This document shows, piece after piece, positions 53,386 through 61,175 of a stretch of DNA of 64,000 bases (its first letter is position 1; the number at the start of each line of letters is the position of its first letter). The DNA comes from Desulforamulus reducens MI-1 (GTDB lineage: Bacteria; Bacillota; Desulfotomaculia; Desulfotomaculales; Desulfotomaculaceae), in contig NC_009253.1 in NCBI RefSeq assembly GCF_000016165.1, positions 1,956,332-2,020,331 on the forward strand, read 5' to 3'. The notes beneath the pieces were generated by a model. It was given only the letters and a program-made list of their open reading frames with translations. It did no database searches and was not told where the DNA came from. The position numbers were made by a program, and so were the translations under genes.

Positions 53386-55302
53386 TTGCAGGGATATGCC
53401 GGTAGCATGTTGGAGATTGATCTTTCATCGGGCAATATAAAGACAAGAAAGGTTACCTCTGATTTTGCCAAGAGTTATATTGGGGGTATTGGCTTTAATG
53501 CCAAAATACTTTACGATGAATTGCCACCCGGAATTGACCCATTTAGTGAGGAAAACATCTTGGCCTTTGGTGTAGGTACTTTAGTGGGTTCTCCTTTCCC
53601 AACCAGTGCAAGAACGGAAGCTTCCGCCAAATCTCCTTTAACAAACCGGTTTGGCACCTCCAATTCAGGAGCCTTTTTCGGTATGCAATTAAAATGTGCC
53701 GGATTCGATGCCCTGATCATTAAGGGCAAGGCTAAAAAGCCTGTTTATGTTCTTATTGACAATGATAGAGTTGACATTTATGATGCTACCCCTTTATGGG
53801 GCAAAGAAACCTGGGATGCTATTGATAGTCTAAAATCCCAACACCAAGGTGTTGAAATAGCTATAATTGGACCAGCCGGAGAGGATTTAGTACGGTTTGC
53901 CAATATTGAAAACGGGTATTATAACGGCTGGGGAAGAACCGGCTTAGGAGCTGTTATGGGCTCAAAGCAACTCAAAGCAATAGCTGTAAGAGGAACGAAA
54001 GGAATATTAACTAACAATCCTAAAGCCCTTTTAGCAACCACCCTGGAAGCCCAGAATTTGATCAAGTCAGCGTCTTCCTATGGTGCATTCTGCCATTATG
54101 GCAGTATGTTGGCAACTATCCCCTACGGAAACTTCAAGGCCCTATCGGCTCATAATTTCAGCAAAGGAACCCTGCCAAATTGGAATGAGCGTTTTGGTAG
54201 ACAAGTTGTTGATGAATACAGCAGCAGACATATAGGCTGTCAATCCTGTATCATTGCCTGCGCGCACTGGGTTGAAATTAAAGAAGGTAAATACAAGGGC
54301 ACGGAACTTAAGGATATGGAGATAAGTCCCACAGTTGCCTTTGGTGGAAATGTCGGTCTTAGTCTAGAGGCAACGGTGGTGGCCAGTAAATTATGCCGCC
54401 AGAACGGTTTAGATATGCTCAGCACTGGCGGGGTTATTGCCTTTGCCATAGAACTCTTCCAAAAGGGAATCATAACCAGAGAAGACTTGGGCTACGATCT
54501 TTCCTTTGGAGATGATGAGGCAGCATTTCGGTTATTAAATGACATCGTTAAGAGGAACGGTGTTGGTAACATCCTAGCAGAAGGCACAAAAAGAGCTGCC
54601 AGCCAACTTAAGGGTTCGGAGCAATGTGCTATCCATATAAAGGGCCTGGAAGTACCTATGATTGACCCTCGTAATAGGTGGTCCACCTGGACCCTGGGAT
54701 TGTTAACCAATATTAGGGGTGGAGATCATCTACGTTGTAGAAACCCCGTGGAAAATTTACGTTTCAATGAAAATAAACACGATTATATAAAAGAGCGCTT
54801 TGGCCACAAAGGGCCTATGTACGATCAATTAGATATGCCAGAAGATCTAAAAAAGGATATTATCGACCTTGATGGTGACCTCGTAGATATCGCCAAGATG
54901 TCTAAATGGGCAGAAGATCTAATAAATCTTTACAATGCCATAGGCATTTGTATTAGGCCACCGGTTTTAGAGAAGATTGGCCCCACCATCCTGTCAGAAG
55001 CCTATACGGTTCATACCGGCATTAAAATAACACCAGAAGATTTGATAAAGAGCGCCGAAAGAAGCTGGAATTTAATAAAGCTTTTTAATATCCGAGAAGG
55101 TGAAGATATCAAAGAAACCAAATTTCCTAGGCGCTTCTTTGATGAAGAATTGTATGGTAAGGTTTTAGACGAAGAAAAAGTACAAAGGGTTTTAGAGAAA
55201 TACTTTGTAGCCCGTGGCTGGGAACCATCCACCGGAAAGCCCACAAAGGAGAAGCTTCGCGAATTAGGGTTGGAAGAATTACTTTTTCAAGGGGGCGATT
55301 AA
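53386..55302 (+). CDS. tungsten-containing aldehyde:ferredoxin oxidoreductase
   Basis: A 638-residue AOR-family enzyme that oxidises aldehydes to carboxylates with ferredoxin, using a tungstopterin and a 4Fe-4S cluster. N-terminal GGIGFNAKILYDELPPG, ARTEASAKSPLT and the pterin-binding EISPTVAFGGN region are present. Cluster cysteines appear in the CQSCIIACAHW block. Start TTG 53386 after AAGGAG is better spaced than TTG 53377. An Fe-S protein gene follows by 3 nt, which fits AorB-like electron transfer. An acid-to-aldehyde role with the CoA-transferase module is possible. Confidence 0.9.
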   Translation: MQGYAGSMLEIDLSSGNIKTRKVTSDFAKSYIGGIGFNAKILYDELPPGIDPFSEENILAFGVGTLVGSPFPTSARTEASAKSPLTNRFGTSNSGAFFGMQLKCAGFDALIIKGKAKKPVYVLIDNDRVDIYDATPLWGKETWDAIDSLKSQHQGVEIAIIGPAGEDLVRFANIENGYYNGWGRTGLGAVMGSKQLKAIAVRGTKGILTNNPKALLATTLEAQNLIKSASSYGAFCHYGSMLATIPYGNFKALSAHNFSKGTLPNWNERFGRQVVDEYSSRHIGCQSCIIACAHWVEIKEGKYKGTELKDMEISPTVAFGGNVGLSLEATVVASKLCRQNGLDMLSTGGVIAFAIELFQKGIITREDLGYDLSFGDDEAAFRLLNDIVKRNGVGNILAEGTKRAASQLKGSEQCAIHIKGLEVPMIDPRNRWSTWTLGLLTNIRGGDHLRCRNPVENLRFNENKHDYIKERFGHKGPMYDQLDMPEDLKKDIIDLDGDLVDIAKMSKWAEDLINLYNAIGICIRPPVLEKIGPTILSEAYTVHTGIKITPEDLIKSAERSWNLIKLFNIREGEDIKETKFPRRFFDEELYGKVLDEEKVQRVLEKYFVARGWEPSTGKPTKEKLRELGLEELLFQGGD

Positions 55303-55305
55303 GAG

Positions 55306-55785
55306 ATGGGTAAAGTCCTACTCGTTAATCATCTAAGATGTGTGGGTTGCGGCACTTGCGAAGTGGTTTGTTCCCTTGTCCACGAGGGAATCTGTTCACC
55401 TGTCTTATCCCGTATAAGAATTGTACGGCATGAGAAAAAAGGGTACCATATTCCTATAACCTGTGCTTCTTGTGAAAAAGCCCCATGTATAGAAGCCTGC
55501 CCCATGGAAGCTATTCAAAAGGATAAAGAAACCGGCGGGGTAATCCTCCATCAGGACCAATGTATTGGTTGCAAGCAATGTATTCAGTCATGTCCCTTTG
55601 GCCATATCAATTTTAACTTTGAAAAGGGTACTGCCTTTAAATGTGATCTCTGTCAAGGAGACCCTCAGTGTGTAAAATTTTGCTGGACGCAGGCAATCAG
55701 CTTTACCTCATTAGACGCTGCCATTGATGCAAAACGACAAACCTTTGCTGATCGAATTATGAAAGAGCTTAAGCAAGAAACCTAG
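55306..55785 (+). CDS. 4Fe-4S ferredoxin-type subunit of the aldehyde oxidoreductase
   Basis: A 159-residue protein with cysteine-rich motifs for about four 4Fe-4S centres: CVGCGTCEVVCS, CASCEKAPCIEACP, CIGCKQCIQSCP and CDLCQGDPQCVKFC. This matches the DMSO-reductase type Fe-S subunit (HycB-like) found beside tungsten AORs, carrying electrons to or from the catalytic subunit. It starts 3 nt after the AOR stop, one operon. A terminator hairpin follows at 55806-55827. Confidence 0.92.
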   Translation: MGKVLLVNHLRCVGCGTCEVVCSLVHEGICSPVLSRIRIVRHEKKGYHIPITCASCEKAPCIEACPMEAIQKDKETGGVILHQDQCIGCKQCIQSCPFGHINFNFEKGTAFKCDLCQGDPQCVKFCWTQAISFTSLDAAIDAKRQTFADRIMKELKQET

Positions 55786-55805
55786 GGTCAACACAAGTAT
55801 TAACT

Positions 55806-55834
55806 GCCAACAACCAAATTTGTTGGCTTTTTTT
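55806..55834 (+). terminator. terminator after the AOR operon
   Basis: GCCAACAA (55806-55813) pairs with TTGTTGGC (55820-55827), followed by seven or more T. Confidence 0.9.
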
Positions 55835-55846
55835 ATTAATAAAACC

Positions 55847-55898
55847 TTGCATACCACACATACGTTTGATATACTTCAAGCCAAACGTACGTGTGGTA
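55847..55898 (+). promoter_or_regulatory. recX promoter covered by a 17-bp inverted repeat
   Basis: TTGCAT (55847-55852), 17 bp, TATACT (55870-55875) form a sigma-A promoter. A long inverted repeat, TACCACACATACGTTTG (55852-55868) with its complement at 55882-55898 (16/17 matching), flanks the -10. It is operator-like; it does not match the Bacillus LexA box. Confidence 0.7.
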
Positions 55899-55933
55899 CA
55901 AAACAGTCAAAACAGCTAAAAAAGGATGTTAAA

Positions 55934-56566
55934 ATGAGTATTGTTACAGCTCTAGAAGTGCAGAAAAAGAACAACCAAAGATATAGTCTCTTTCTTGATG
56001 GCAAATATGCCTTCGGTGTCCATGAGGACACTCTTATTCAATTTCAATTGTTTAATATCATTGGCAAAGAACTGCCTGACTATATTATTCAGCAAATTAT
56101 CCGGGCAGAAAACAAACACCAGATCATCAGTTATGCGATATCACTTCTCTCCTACCGCGCCAGAAGTAGCCATGAGTTAAGAACCCGAATGAGGGATAAG
56201 GGATATCAAGTTGCTGTTGTTGAGGAAACCATCGAAACGTTACAAAGACTGGGATACATTGATGATATTGAATTTGCTAAGGTTTTTATAAATGATCGGC
56301 AACGATTAAAAAAGGTCGGCAAAAAATTAATTCGACAAGAACTTTGGCAAAAAGGTATATCCAAAGATATCATTAATGATCTTCTTGAACAAGCAACCGA
56401 TGATGAGCAGGAATATCAAAGGGCTAAAACTCTCGCCATAAAGAAAATAACATCTTATAGAAAAGATGATGAACGGACTAAACAGAGAAAATTGTATAGC
56501 TATCTTATCAGAAAAGGATATTCATTTAGCATAGCATCTTCTGTTATTAAAGAACTTTTTTCTTGA
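55934..56566 (+). CDS. recX: regulatory protein RecX
   Basis: A 210-residue RecX, the modulator of RecA filaments. The three-helix repeats are visible: YAISLLSYRARSSHELRTRM, GYIDDIEFAKVFINDR with LKKVGKKLIRQELWQKGI, and the C-terminal RKLYSYLIRKGYSFSIASSVI. ATG 55934 follows AAAGGATG; the frame extends back to 55820 through the promoter and is not real there. RecA is not in this window. The long palindrome over the promoter suggests its own repressor control. Confidence 0.92.
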   Translation: MSIVTALEVQKKNNQRYSLFLDGKYAFGVHEDTLIQFQLFNIIGKELPDYIIQQIIRAENKHQIISYAISLLSYRARSSHELRTRMRDKGYQVAVVEETIETLQRLGYIDDIEFAKVFINDRQRLKKVGKKLIRQELWQKGISKDIINDLLEQATDDEQEYQRAKTLAIKKITSYRKDDERTKQRKLYSYLIRKGYSFSIASSVIKELFS

Positions 56567-56595
56567 AGAGGCCGGACTTTGCCAAACAAAATAAG

Positions 56596-56624
56596 TTGAC
56601 AAATGGCTTGATAGTTAGTATTAC
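56596..56624 (+). promoter_or_regulatory. sigma-A promoter of the T-box leader
   Basis: TTGACA (56596-56601), 17 bp, TATTAC (56619-56624). Confidence 0.65.
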
Positions 56625-56644
56625 ATACCACAATATAAAAAAGT

Positions 56645-56775
56645 GATGATTGGAAATAGTAGAAGCCACAAAACTTTCAGAGAGCCGAAGGTTGGTGAGA
56701 TTCGGTAGTTTTTAGGTTTTGAACTCGTCCATAAACTGCGGCCCGACAATATAGGGTGTGCCGGAGTTCCACCGT
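56645..56775 (+). promoter_or_regulatory. T-box leader, probably leucine-specific, truncated
   Basis: Stem I distal elements are present (AGAGAGCCGAAGGTTGGTGA then GATTCGG), and a degraded T-box core AGGGTGTGCCGG (normally AGGGTGGTACCGCG) lies at 56753-56764. GAACTCGTCC supplies CTC (Leu) as a plausible specifier near 56724. The leader runs directly into the interior of a leuA fragment, with no gene start, so regulator and gene were joined by a deletion. Confidence 0.68.
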
Positions 56776-56795
56776 TATCAGGATAGATGTCCTTG

Positions 56796-57226
56796 CTACC
56801 GGATGTCCAGTACTCAACCGAAGATGCATCCAGAACAGATTTTGAATATTGTGGAATACCATTGAAGCAGTTGTAAAAGCAGGGGCGACCATCATTAACG
56901 TTCCTGATACGGTGGGGTATGCTGTACCAGAGGAGTTTGGAGAATTAATCAGAAATATCCATGATTGTCTTAAAAACTTAAATGATAAGGTATTATTAAG
57001 TGTTCACTGTCATAACGATCTGGGGTTAGCCACGGCCAATACTCTTATTGCGGTAAAGAACGGAGCCGATAAGGTGGAATGTACAGGAAGGGTGAATATA
57101 AAAGTTACCTGCGGCAGTGATAAAATTTATTCGGCCCGGGCATCAGATACAAATATCATCAAGGCGAGTGCCCTGGCCTTTATTAACGGAATTAATAACA
57201 TAAGTCTAGAAAGTATAAACCATTAA
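56796..57226 (+). pseudogene. leuA: leuA (2-isopropylmalate synthase) remnant
   Basis: Pieces of a roughly 510-codon gene. The segment begins mid-gene ([16 protein letters not shown]). A one-base loss near 56849 shifts frame into [24 protein letters not shown]. The metal site [13 protein letters not shown] follows. After [10 protein letters not shown] the sequence jumps in frame to the C-terminal regulatory domain end ([34 protein letters not shown]). So the N-terminal third and the middle are gone. 2-isopropylmalate synthase opens leucine synthesis; this copy cannot work. Confidence 0.85.
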
Positions 57227-57252
57227 AGTTCAAGGTTAAATATATTGACTTA

Positions 57253-57280
57253 TTGACACTAAGAAAAAATATGGTATGTT
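57253..57280 (+). promoter_or_regulatory. sigma-A promoter of the cobalamin riboswitch
   Basis: TTGACA (57253-57258), 16 bp, TATGTT (57275-57280), just upstream of the riboswitch. Confidence 0.6.
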
Positions 57281-57302
57281 TGCCATAATTTAATCCACCA
57301 TC

Positions 57303-57472
57303 CAGGTGCCCTTAAGGGGGAGAATAGGGAAGACCGGACGAAAGCAAATATTTTTCGGAAACGGCGCGGTCCTGCCACTGTAGTCGGTAAGCTGCCAGAA
57401 GCCACGGGGTTTAGACCCTGGAAAGCTCTGACCATAGCGATGACCCGATAGCCAGGAGACCTGCCAGGATGG
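57303..57472 (+). promoter_or_regulatory. cobalamin riboswitch
   Basis: The core elements are in order: AGGTGCCC, GGGGGAGAATAGGGAAG, CGGCGCGGTCCTGCCACTGT, GAAGCCACGGGG, and the B12 box AGCCAGGAGACCTGCC (about 57450-57465). It binds adenosylcobalamin or relatives and controls downstream expression. A terminator hairpin follows at 57500-57534, so it acts at transcription. Confidence 0.93.
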
Positions 57473-57499
57473 GTTGCAATTATTTATGTGAGATGATGG

Positions 57500-57536
57500 A
57501 AAAATCTCCAGCCTTTTGAAGGTTGGAGATTTTTAT
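57500..57536 (+). terminator. riboswitch terminator
   Basis: AAAAATCTCCAGCC (57500-57513) pairs with GGTTGGAGATTTTT (57521-57534), with T tract in the arm. It is the expression platform of the cobalamin riboswitch. Confidence 0.88.
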
Positions 57537-57570
57537 TTTTTAATCTTAAATAAAGAAAGGATGGTATTTA

Positions 57571-57735
57571 ATGTCTAATTCTTCATTCTCGGGAGGCTGG
57601 ACAACTCGACGTCTAACTTACCTGGCCATGTTTATTGCTTTATCAACTGTAGGGGCAAGCATAAAGATTCCCAGCATTGTTTATGGGGCCAGCCAATGGT
57701 ACTACTGCCACTTTAGTAGCTTCTTCTCCAGATAG
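57571..57735 (+). pseudogene. truncated ECF transporter S component (cobalamin-controlled)
   Basis: Only the first 36-40 codons of an S component remain (RRLTYLAMFIALSTVGASIKI), followed by unrelated residues to a stop. The lost remainder, about 130 codons of membrane helices, was removed by a deletion ending in the 3' end of the ABC permease gene. Control by a cobalamin riboswitch suggests vitamin B12 or precursor uptake, as in other B12-regulated S components. ATG 57571 follows AAAGGATG. Confidence 0.75.
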
Positions 57736-58508
57736 GCTACCGCCAGGTACATGACTGCGGCCGCAACAATCAGTACAGTGACGCTAGTCATAACTAGATC
57801 CAGTTTAAATACCTGGCTGCCATAAACTATAAGGTAGCCAAGACCGGCTTTCGAGACAAGAAATTCGCCCATAATAACTCCTACCCAGGAAAGACCGACA
57901 TTTACTTTAAGGGCAGCTATAATATTAGGCAGGCTGGCCGGGAGAATTACTTTACATAAAATTTGATATTTATTTGCTCCGAAGGTTTTTAATAATTTTA
58001 TTTTGTCTTGATCCACGGTTAAAAACCCGTTGAGCAGGCTGATAATGGTAACGACAATAGAAATTAGCAGGGCCATGGCAATAATGGCAGGCTGGCCGTT
58101 ACCAAGCCAGACAATGATAATAGGACCCAGCGCCACCTTAGGTAAGGCGTTAAGAACCACCAGGTATGGTTCGGATACTTTATTCAGAAAATCCGACCAC
58201 CAGAGCATGATAGCAATTAAAATACCGCCTAATGTTCCTACGGCAAATCCAATAAAGGTTTCCCAAATGGTTATACCTAAATGTAGGTAAAGATGGCCAT
58301 CATAATGCAGGTTTTTTAAAGTAGTAATCATACGAGACGGCTGGCTGGTAATAAAGGGGTCTATCCAGTGCATTTTAGCAGATATTTCCCATAGCACAAA
58401 AACAGCTACTAGAATAAAAAGTTGGGTGGTTAAAACTGCTATTTTACGACGTCTCACTTGTTTTAGATATGCCTGACGCTCAGGAGAAAGATTAAGTTTT
58501 GGGTTCAT
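57702..58508 (-). CDS. ABC transporter permease, SsuC/TauC type
   Basis: A 268-residue inner-membrane permease of the BPD_transp_1 family with about six helices. The EAA-like loop reads LLKTFGANKYQILCKVILPASLPNIIAALKVN, with the conserved Gly, and the N-terminal region has WEISAKMHWIDPF. Together with the upstream ATPase and lipoprotein it forms a SsuABC/TauABC-like importer; substrate could be an alkanesulfonate, nitrate-like or pyrimidine compound. It overlaps the ATPase gene by 17 nt. Confidence 0.9.
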   Translation of the reverse strand: MNPKLNLSPERQAYLKQVRRRKIAVLTTQLFILVAVFVLWEISAKMHWIDPFITSQPSRMITTLKNLHYDGHLYLHLGITIWETFIGFAVGTLGGILIAIMLWWSDFLNKVSEPYLVVLNALPKVALGPIIIVWLGNGQPAIIAMALLISIVVTIISLLNGFLTVDQDKIKLLKTFGANKYQILCKVILPASLPNIIAALKVNVGLSWVGVIMGEFLVSKAGLGYLIVYGSQVFKLDLVMTSVTVLIVAAAVMYLAVAYLEKKLLKWQ

Positions 58509-59247
58509 CTATTTCCAACTCCTTCCACACAAGGTCAAAATAGTGGCGAAAGCGATCGTCCTTCCTATTTTCCAGTGGCGGCAGGTTTGGCCTGATAAGT
58601 TCTATATTATAGATGTTTTTAACTACAGCTGGTCGCCGGGACAAGATAACAATATGGTCTGACATGGATATAGCCTCCGCAATATCGTGAGTAACGATGA
58701 TCGCAGTTTTATTTTCCTTCTTTAAAATACTCCAAACTTCATCTACAACCGTTAGGCGGGTTTGGTAGTCCAGTGCTGAGAAGGCTTCATCCAGCAAAAG
58801 GATATCGGGATTAACTGCCAGGGTACGGATCAACGCGGCACGCTGGCGCATACCTCCTGATAGCTGGTTAGGGTAATGGTGTATAAAATCTTCCAGTCCG
58901 TAGGTCTTTAACAGGCGTTCTACATTACTGCAGGCTACCTTTAAATCCTGCCCTTGTATTTCCGGGCCGATAAGGCAGTTACTTAAAATTGTACGCCATT
59001 CAAAGAGATGATCCCGCTGTAACATGTATCCCACTCTGCCGTTAACTTTTACCTCTCCTTTAGAGGGTCTGATGAGGCCGGAAATTATATTTAAAATAGT
59101 AGACTTCCCACAACCACTGGGGCCGACAATACTTACAAATTTACCGCTGAATACATCAAGGGAAATGTTGCTTATGGCCTTGGTCTCACCTTCAGGTGAT
59201 TGAAAGTTCATAGCTATGTCCTGTAAGCTAACTTTTATTTTTGTCAT
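58492..59247 (-). CDS. ABC transporter ATP-binding protein, SsuB/TauB type
   Basis: A 251-residue ATPase with GPSGCGKST, LSGGMRQRAALIRTLAV, LLLDEAFSALD and VTHDIAEAISMSDH (switch His). It energises import by the adjacent permease. ATG 59247 follows AGAGGTGAT; an in-frame GTG at 59259 is not preceded by a ribosome site. Middle gene of the minus-strand operon. Confidence 0.92.
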   Translation of the reverse strand: MTKIKVSLQDIAMNFQSPEGETKAISNISLDVFSGKFVSIVGPSGCGKSTILNIISGLIRPSKGEVKVNGRVGYMLQRDHLFEWRTILSNCLIGPEIQGQDLKVACSNVERLLKTYGLEDFIHHYPNQLSGGMRQRAALIRTLAVNPDILLLDEAFSALDYQTRLTVVDEVWSILKKENKTAIIVTHDIAEAISMSDHIVILSRRPAVVKNIYNIELIRPNLPPLENRKDDRFRHYFDLVWKELEIDEPKT

Positions 59248-59316
59248 TCTTATTATCACCTCTTGAGCACAAAACGGCAGCTTTGTAACTGCTACCGTTC
59301 TGATCAGGATAATAGG

Positions 59317-60339
59317 TTATTTTTTTGAGATAACTGTTTTTTCAGCATACTCGTGTGTTATTAGGACATTAGGTTCCACCGGCTTATCTAATTCTCCGGC
59401 CACCTGAATAATCTCTTGCAGGTAATTGAAGGCTTGGTTATCCATTACCGGATTAGTGTTCCAGGTGTCCTGGGATTTGTAGCGTTCAATGACCGCTGCC
59501 AGGAGGTCCAGGTCGGTGTCAGGGAAGAAGGGCTGAATGGAGGATGCAATTTCTTGCGGGCTGTGATTAGCAACCCAGAGCTGAGCTTTGTATAGGGCAT
59601 TGGTAAACTTCTGGATGACTTCAGGATTTTTTTCCATGAAACTATTTTGCGCCATGTAAACGGTGTAGGGAATTTCGCCGCTGGACTGGCCCAAGGAGGC
59701 CACTACGTAGCCGGCCTTTTCTTTTTCCATTAGGCTGGCAGTAGGTTCAAAAAGGGCTACATAGTCACCGGTACCACCCTTAAAGGCACCTGCGGTGGCA
59801 GTAAACTGCAGGTTAGTTATTATATTAACGTCTTTACCCGGAGTGAGACCGTGTTTTTTCAAGACATATTCTAGTACCATTTCAGGAACACCACCAGGAC
59901 GTCCACCGATAATAGTTTTACCTTTCAAATTTTCCCACTCAAATTCGGGTTCCTGGTTTCTTCCCACCAGGAAAGAACCATCTTTTTTGGTAAGTTGGGC
60001 AAAATTAATAACATAATCTTGCTTTTTCTGGTTATATACATACACTGTGGCTTCCGGCCCGGCCAAACCGATGTCGGCAGCATTGGAAAGTAATGCAGTC
60101 ATTACTTTGTCTGCACCTTGGCCGGTTGTGAGTTCAATATCCAGACCCTCTTCTTTAAAGAAACCTTCATTGATGGCCACGTACTGAGGAGCATAGAAAA
60201 TGGAGTGTACAACTTCACAAAGTCGAACCTTGGTCAATTCTCCGCTGGTTTTACCGGTATCATTTGTACAGCCGCTAAATACTGCAAGGACTAGGGACAT
60301 AAGTGCTATGACAACTAGTATGCTTTTAAATTTTTGCAA
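59317..60339 (-). CDS. ABC transporter substrate-binding lipoprotein (SsuA/NMT1-like)
   Basis: A 340-residue lipoprotein: signal peptide with lipobox AVFSGC, then a periplasmic-binding fold of the NMT1/SsuA type (APQYVAINEGFFKEEGLDIEL, GQGADKVMTALLSNAADIG, IGGRPGGVPEMVLEYVLKKHG). First gene of the operon, start TTG 60339 behind AAGGAGGG. Ligand unknown; family members bind sulfonates, thiamine precursors or similar. It would deliver substrate to the permease-ATPase pair. Confidence 0.9.
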   Translation of the reverse strand: MQKFKSILVVIALMSLVLAVFSGCTNDTGKTSGELTKVRLCEVVHSIFYAPQYVAINEGFFKEEGLDIELTTGQGADKVMTALLSNAADIGLAGPEATVYVYNQKKQDYVINFAQLTKKDGSFLVGRNQEPEFEWENLKGKTIIGGRPGGVPEMVLEYVLKKHGLTPGKDVNIITNLQFTATAGAFKGGTGDYVALFEPTASLMEKEKAGYVVASLGQSSGEIPYTVYMAQNSFMEKNPEVIQKFTNALYKAQLWVANHSPQEIASSIQPFFPDTDLDLLAAVIERYKSQDTWNTNPVMDNQAFNYLQEIIQVAGELDKPVEPNVLITHEYAEKTVISKK

Positions 60340-60482
60340 TACTATCCCTCCTTGTTTTGTCTAGGATCAGACAAATTAGCAAACTTACCTCTGCTTTTTG
60401 TTTTTATTATATGGTTGATATCCAAACACTGTGATTTAGCGGCAGCAGGTAATATTAGTTAATTTGAAGAATAAATTATTCC

Positions 60483-60776
60483 TTCAGAACAAAAAACCTC
60501 CTGCAACTTTTTTACCAAGGTAAAAGTGATGGAGAAATTCAAAAGCTAATGGGCATAGGCAGTACATCTACTATTCGGAATCACCGTTTTGTATTAAAAG
60601 ACAAAGAACGTCAAGCCAAATTAATCCTTGCAATAATGGAACTCTTAAAGGATAAGCACAGTCAGCAGGATAAACGACAGTCCAGTAATTTGCCCTTGCA
60701 AAAAACAGTTAGAATAACAAATAATCACTACCATAAGAGATCCAAATGGGATGGAGGAAAAAGATATGGATCGTAG
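60483..60776 (+). pseudogene. DUF2087-like transcription regulator fragment
   Basis: Only the DNA-binding region remains: TKNLLQLFYQGKSDGEIQKL (LuxR-like HTH), then GSTSTIRNHRFVLKDKERQA. The usual N-terminal zinc finger and helical part is missing, and a TGA lies in frame at 60465. A GIY-YIG gene follows, the usual neighbour of such regulators. The ATG at 60549 begins inside the HTH, without a good ribosome site, so a working protein is unlikely. Confidence 0.7.
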
Positions 60777-61134
60777 AAAAGAATTAAAGCAACAGTATAA
60801 GCAAATGAAAACGGAGGGCGGGGTATATCAGATCAAAAACACAAAAAACCAGAAGGTGTTAGTAATTGCCACTCCAAACCTAAAAACTATGATTGGCAGA
60901 AAAGTTGAGTTGAGAGGAGGAGGACACAAAAATAAACAACTTCAAGAGGACTGGAATACATTTGGTGAAGAGGCCTTTGTTTTTGAAGTATTAGAGGTTT
61001 TAGAAGAAAAGGAAGAGGGGTTCTTTGATAAAGCTGATGAGTTGAAAAAACTCGAAAAAAAATGGCTCGAAAAGCTCCAACCCTTTGGAGAACACGGATA
61101 TAATAAAATATCTAAAAGAGAACAAGCTAAGTAA
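60766..61134 (+). CDS. GIY-YIG nuclease superfamily protein
   Basis: A roughly 122-residue protein with a GIY-YIG-like fold: GGVYQIKNTKNQKVLVIATP near residue 20, GGGHKNKQLQEDWNTFGEEAF, and EKKWLEKLQPFGEHGYNK. It starts at ATG 60766 after GGAGGAAAAG (an upstream ATG at 60751 lies in the same frame). These small proteins often accompany DUF2087-type regulators; the partner here is truncated. Function unknown. Confidence 0.8.
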   Translation: MDRRKELKQQYKQMKTEGGVYQIKNTKNQKVLVIATPNLKTMIGRKVELRGGGHKNKQLQEDWNTFGEEAFVFEVLEVLEEKEEGFFDKADELKKLEKKWLEKLQPFGEHGYNKISKREQAK

Positions 61135-61175
61135 AAGAAGAATTAAATAATTTTTAAAATAGAAAGAGATAATAT

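Noticed and set aside
55847-55898. LexA box at recX
   Set aside because: The repeat does not contain the GAAC-N4-GTTC core; reported as an unassigned operator instead.
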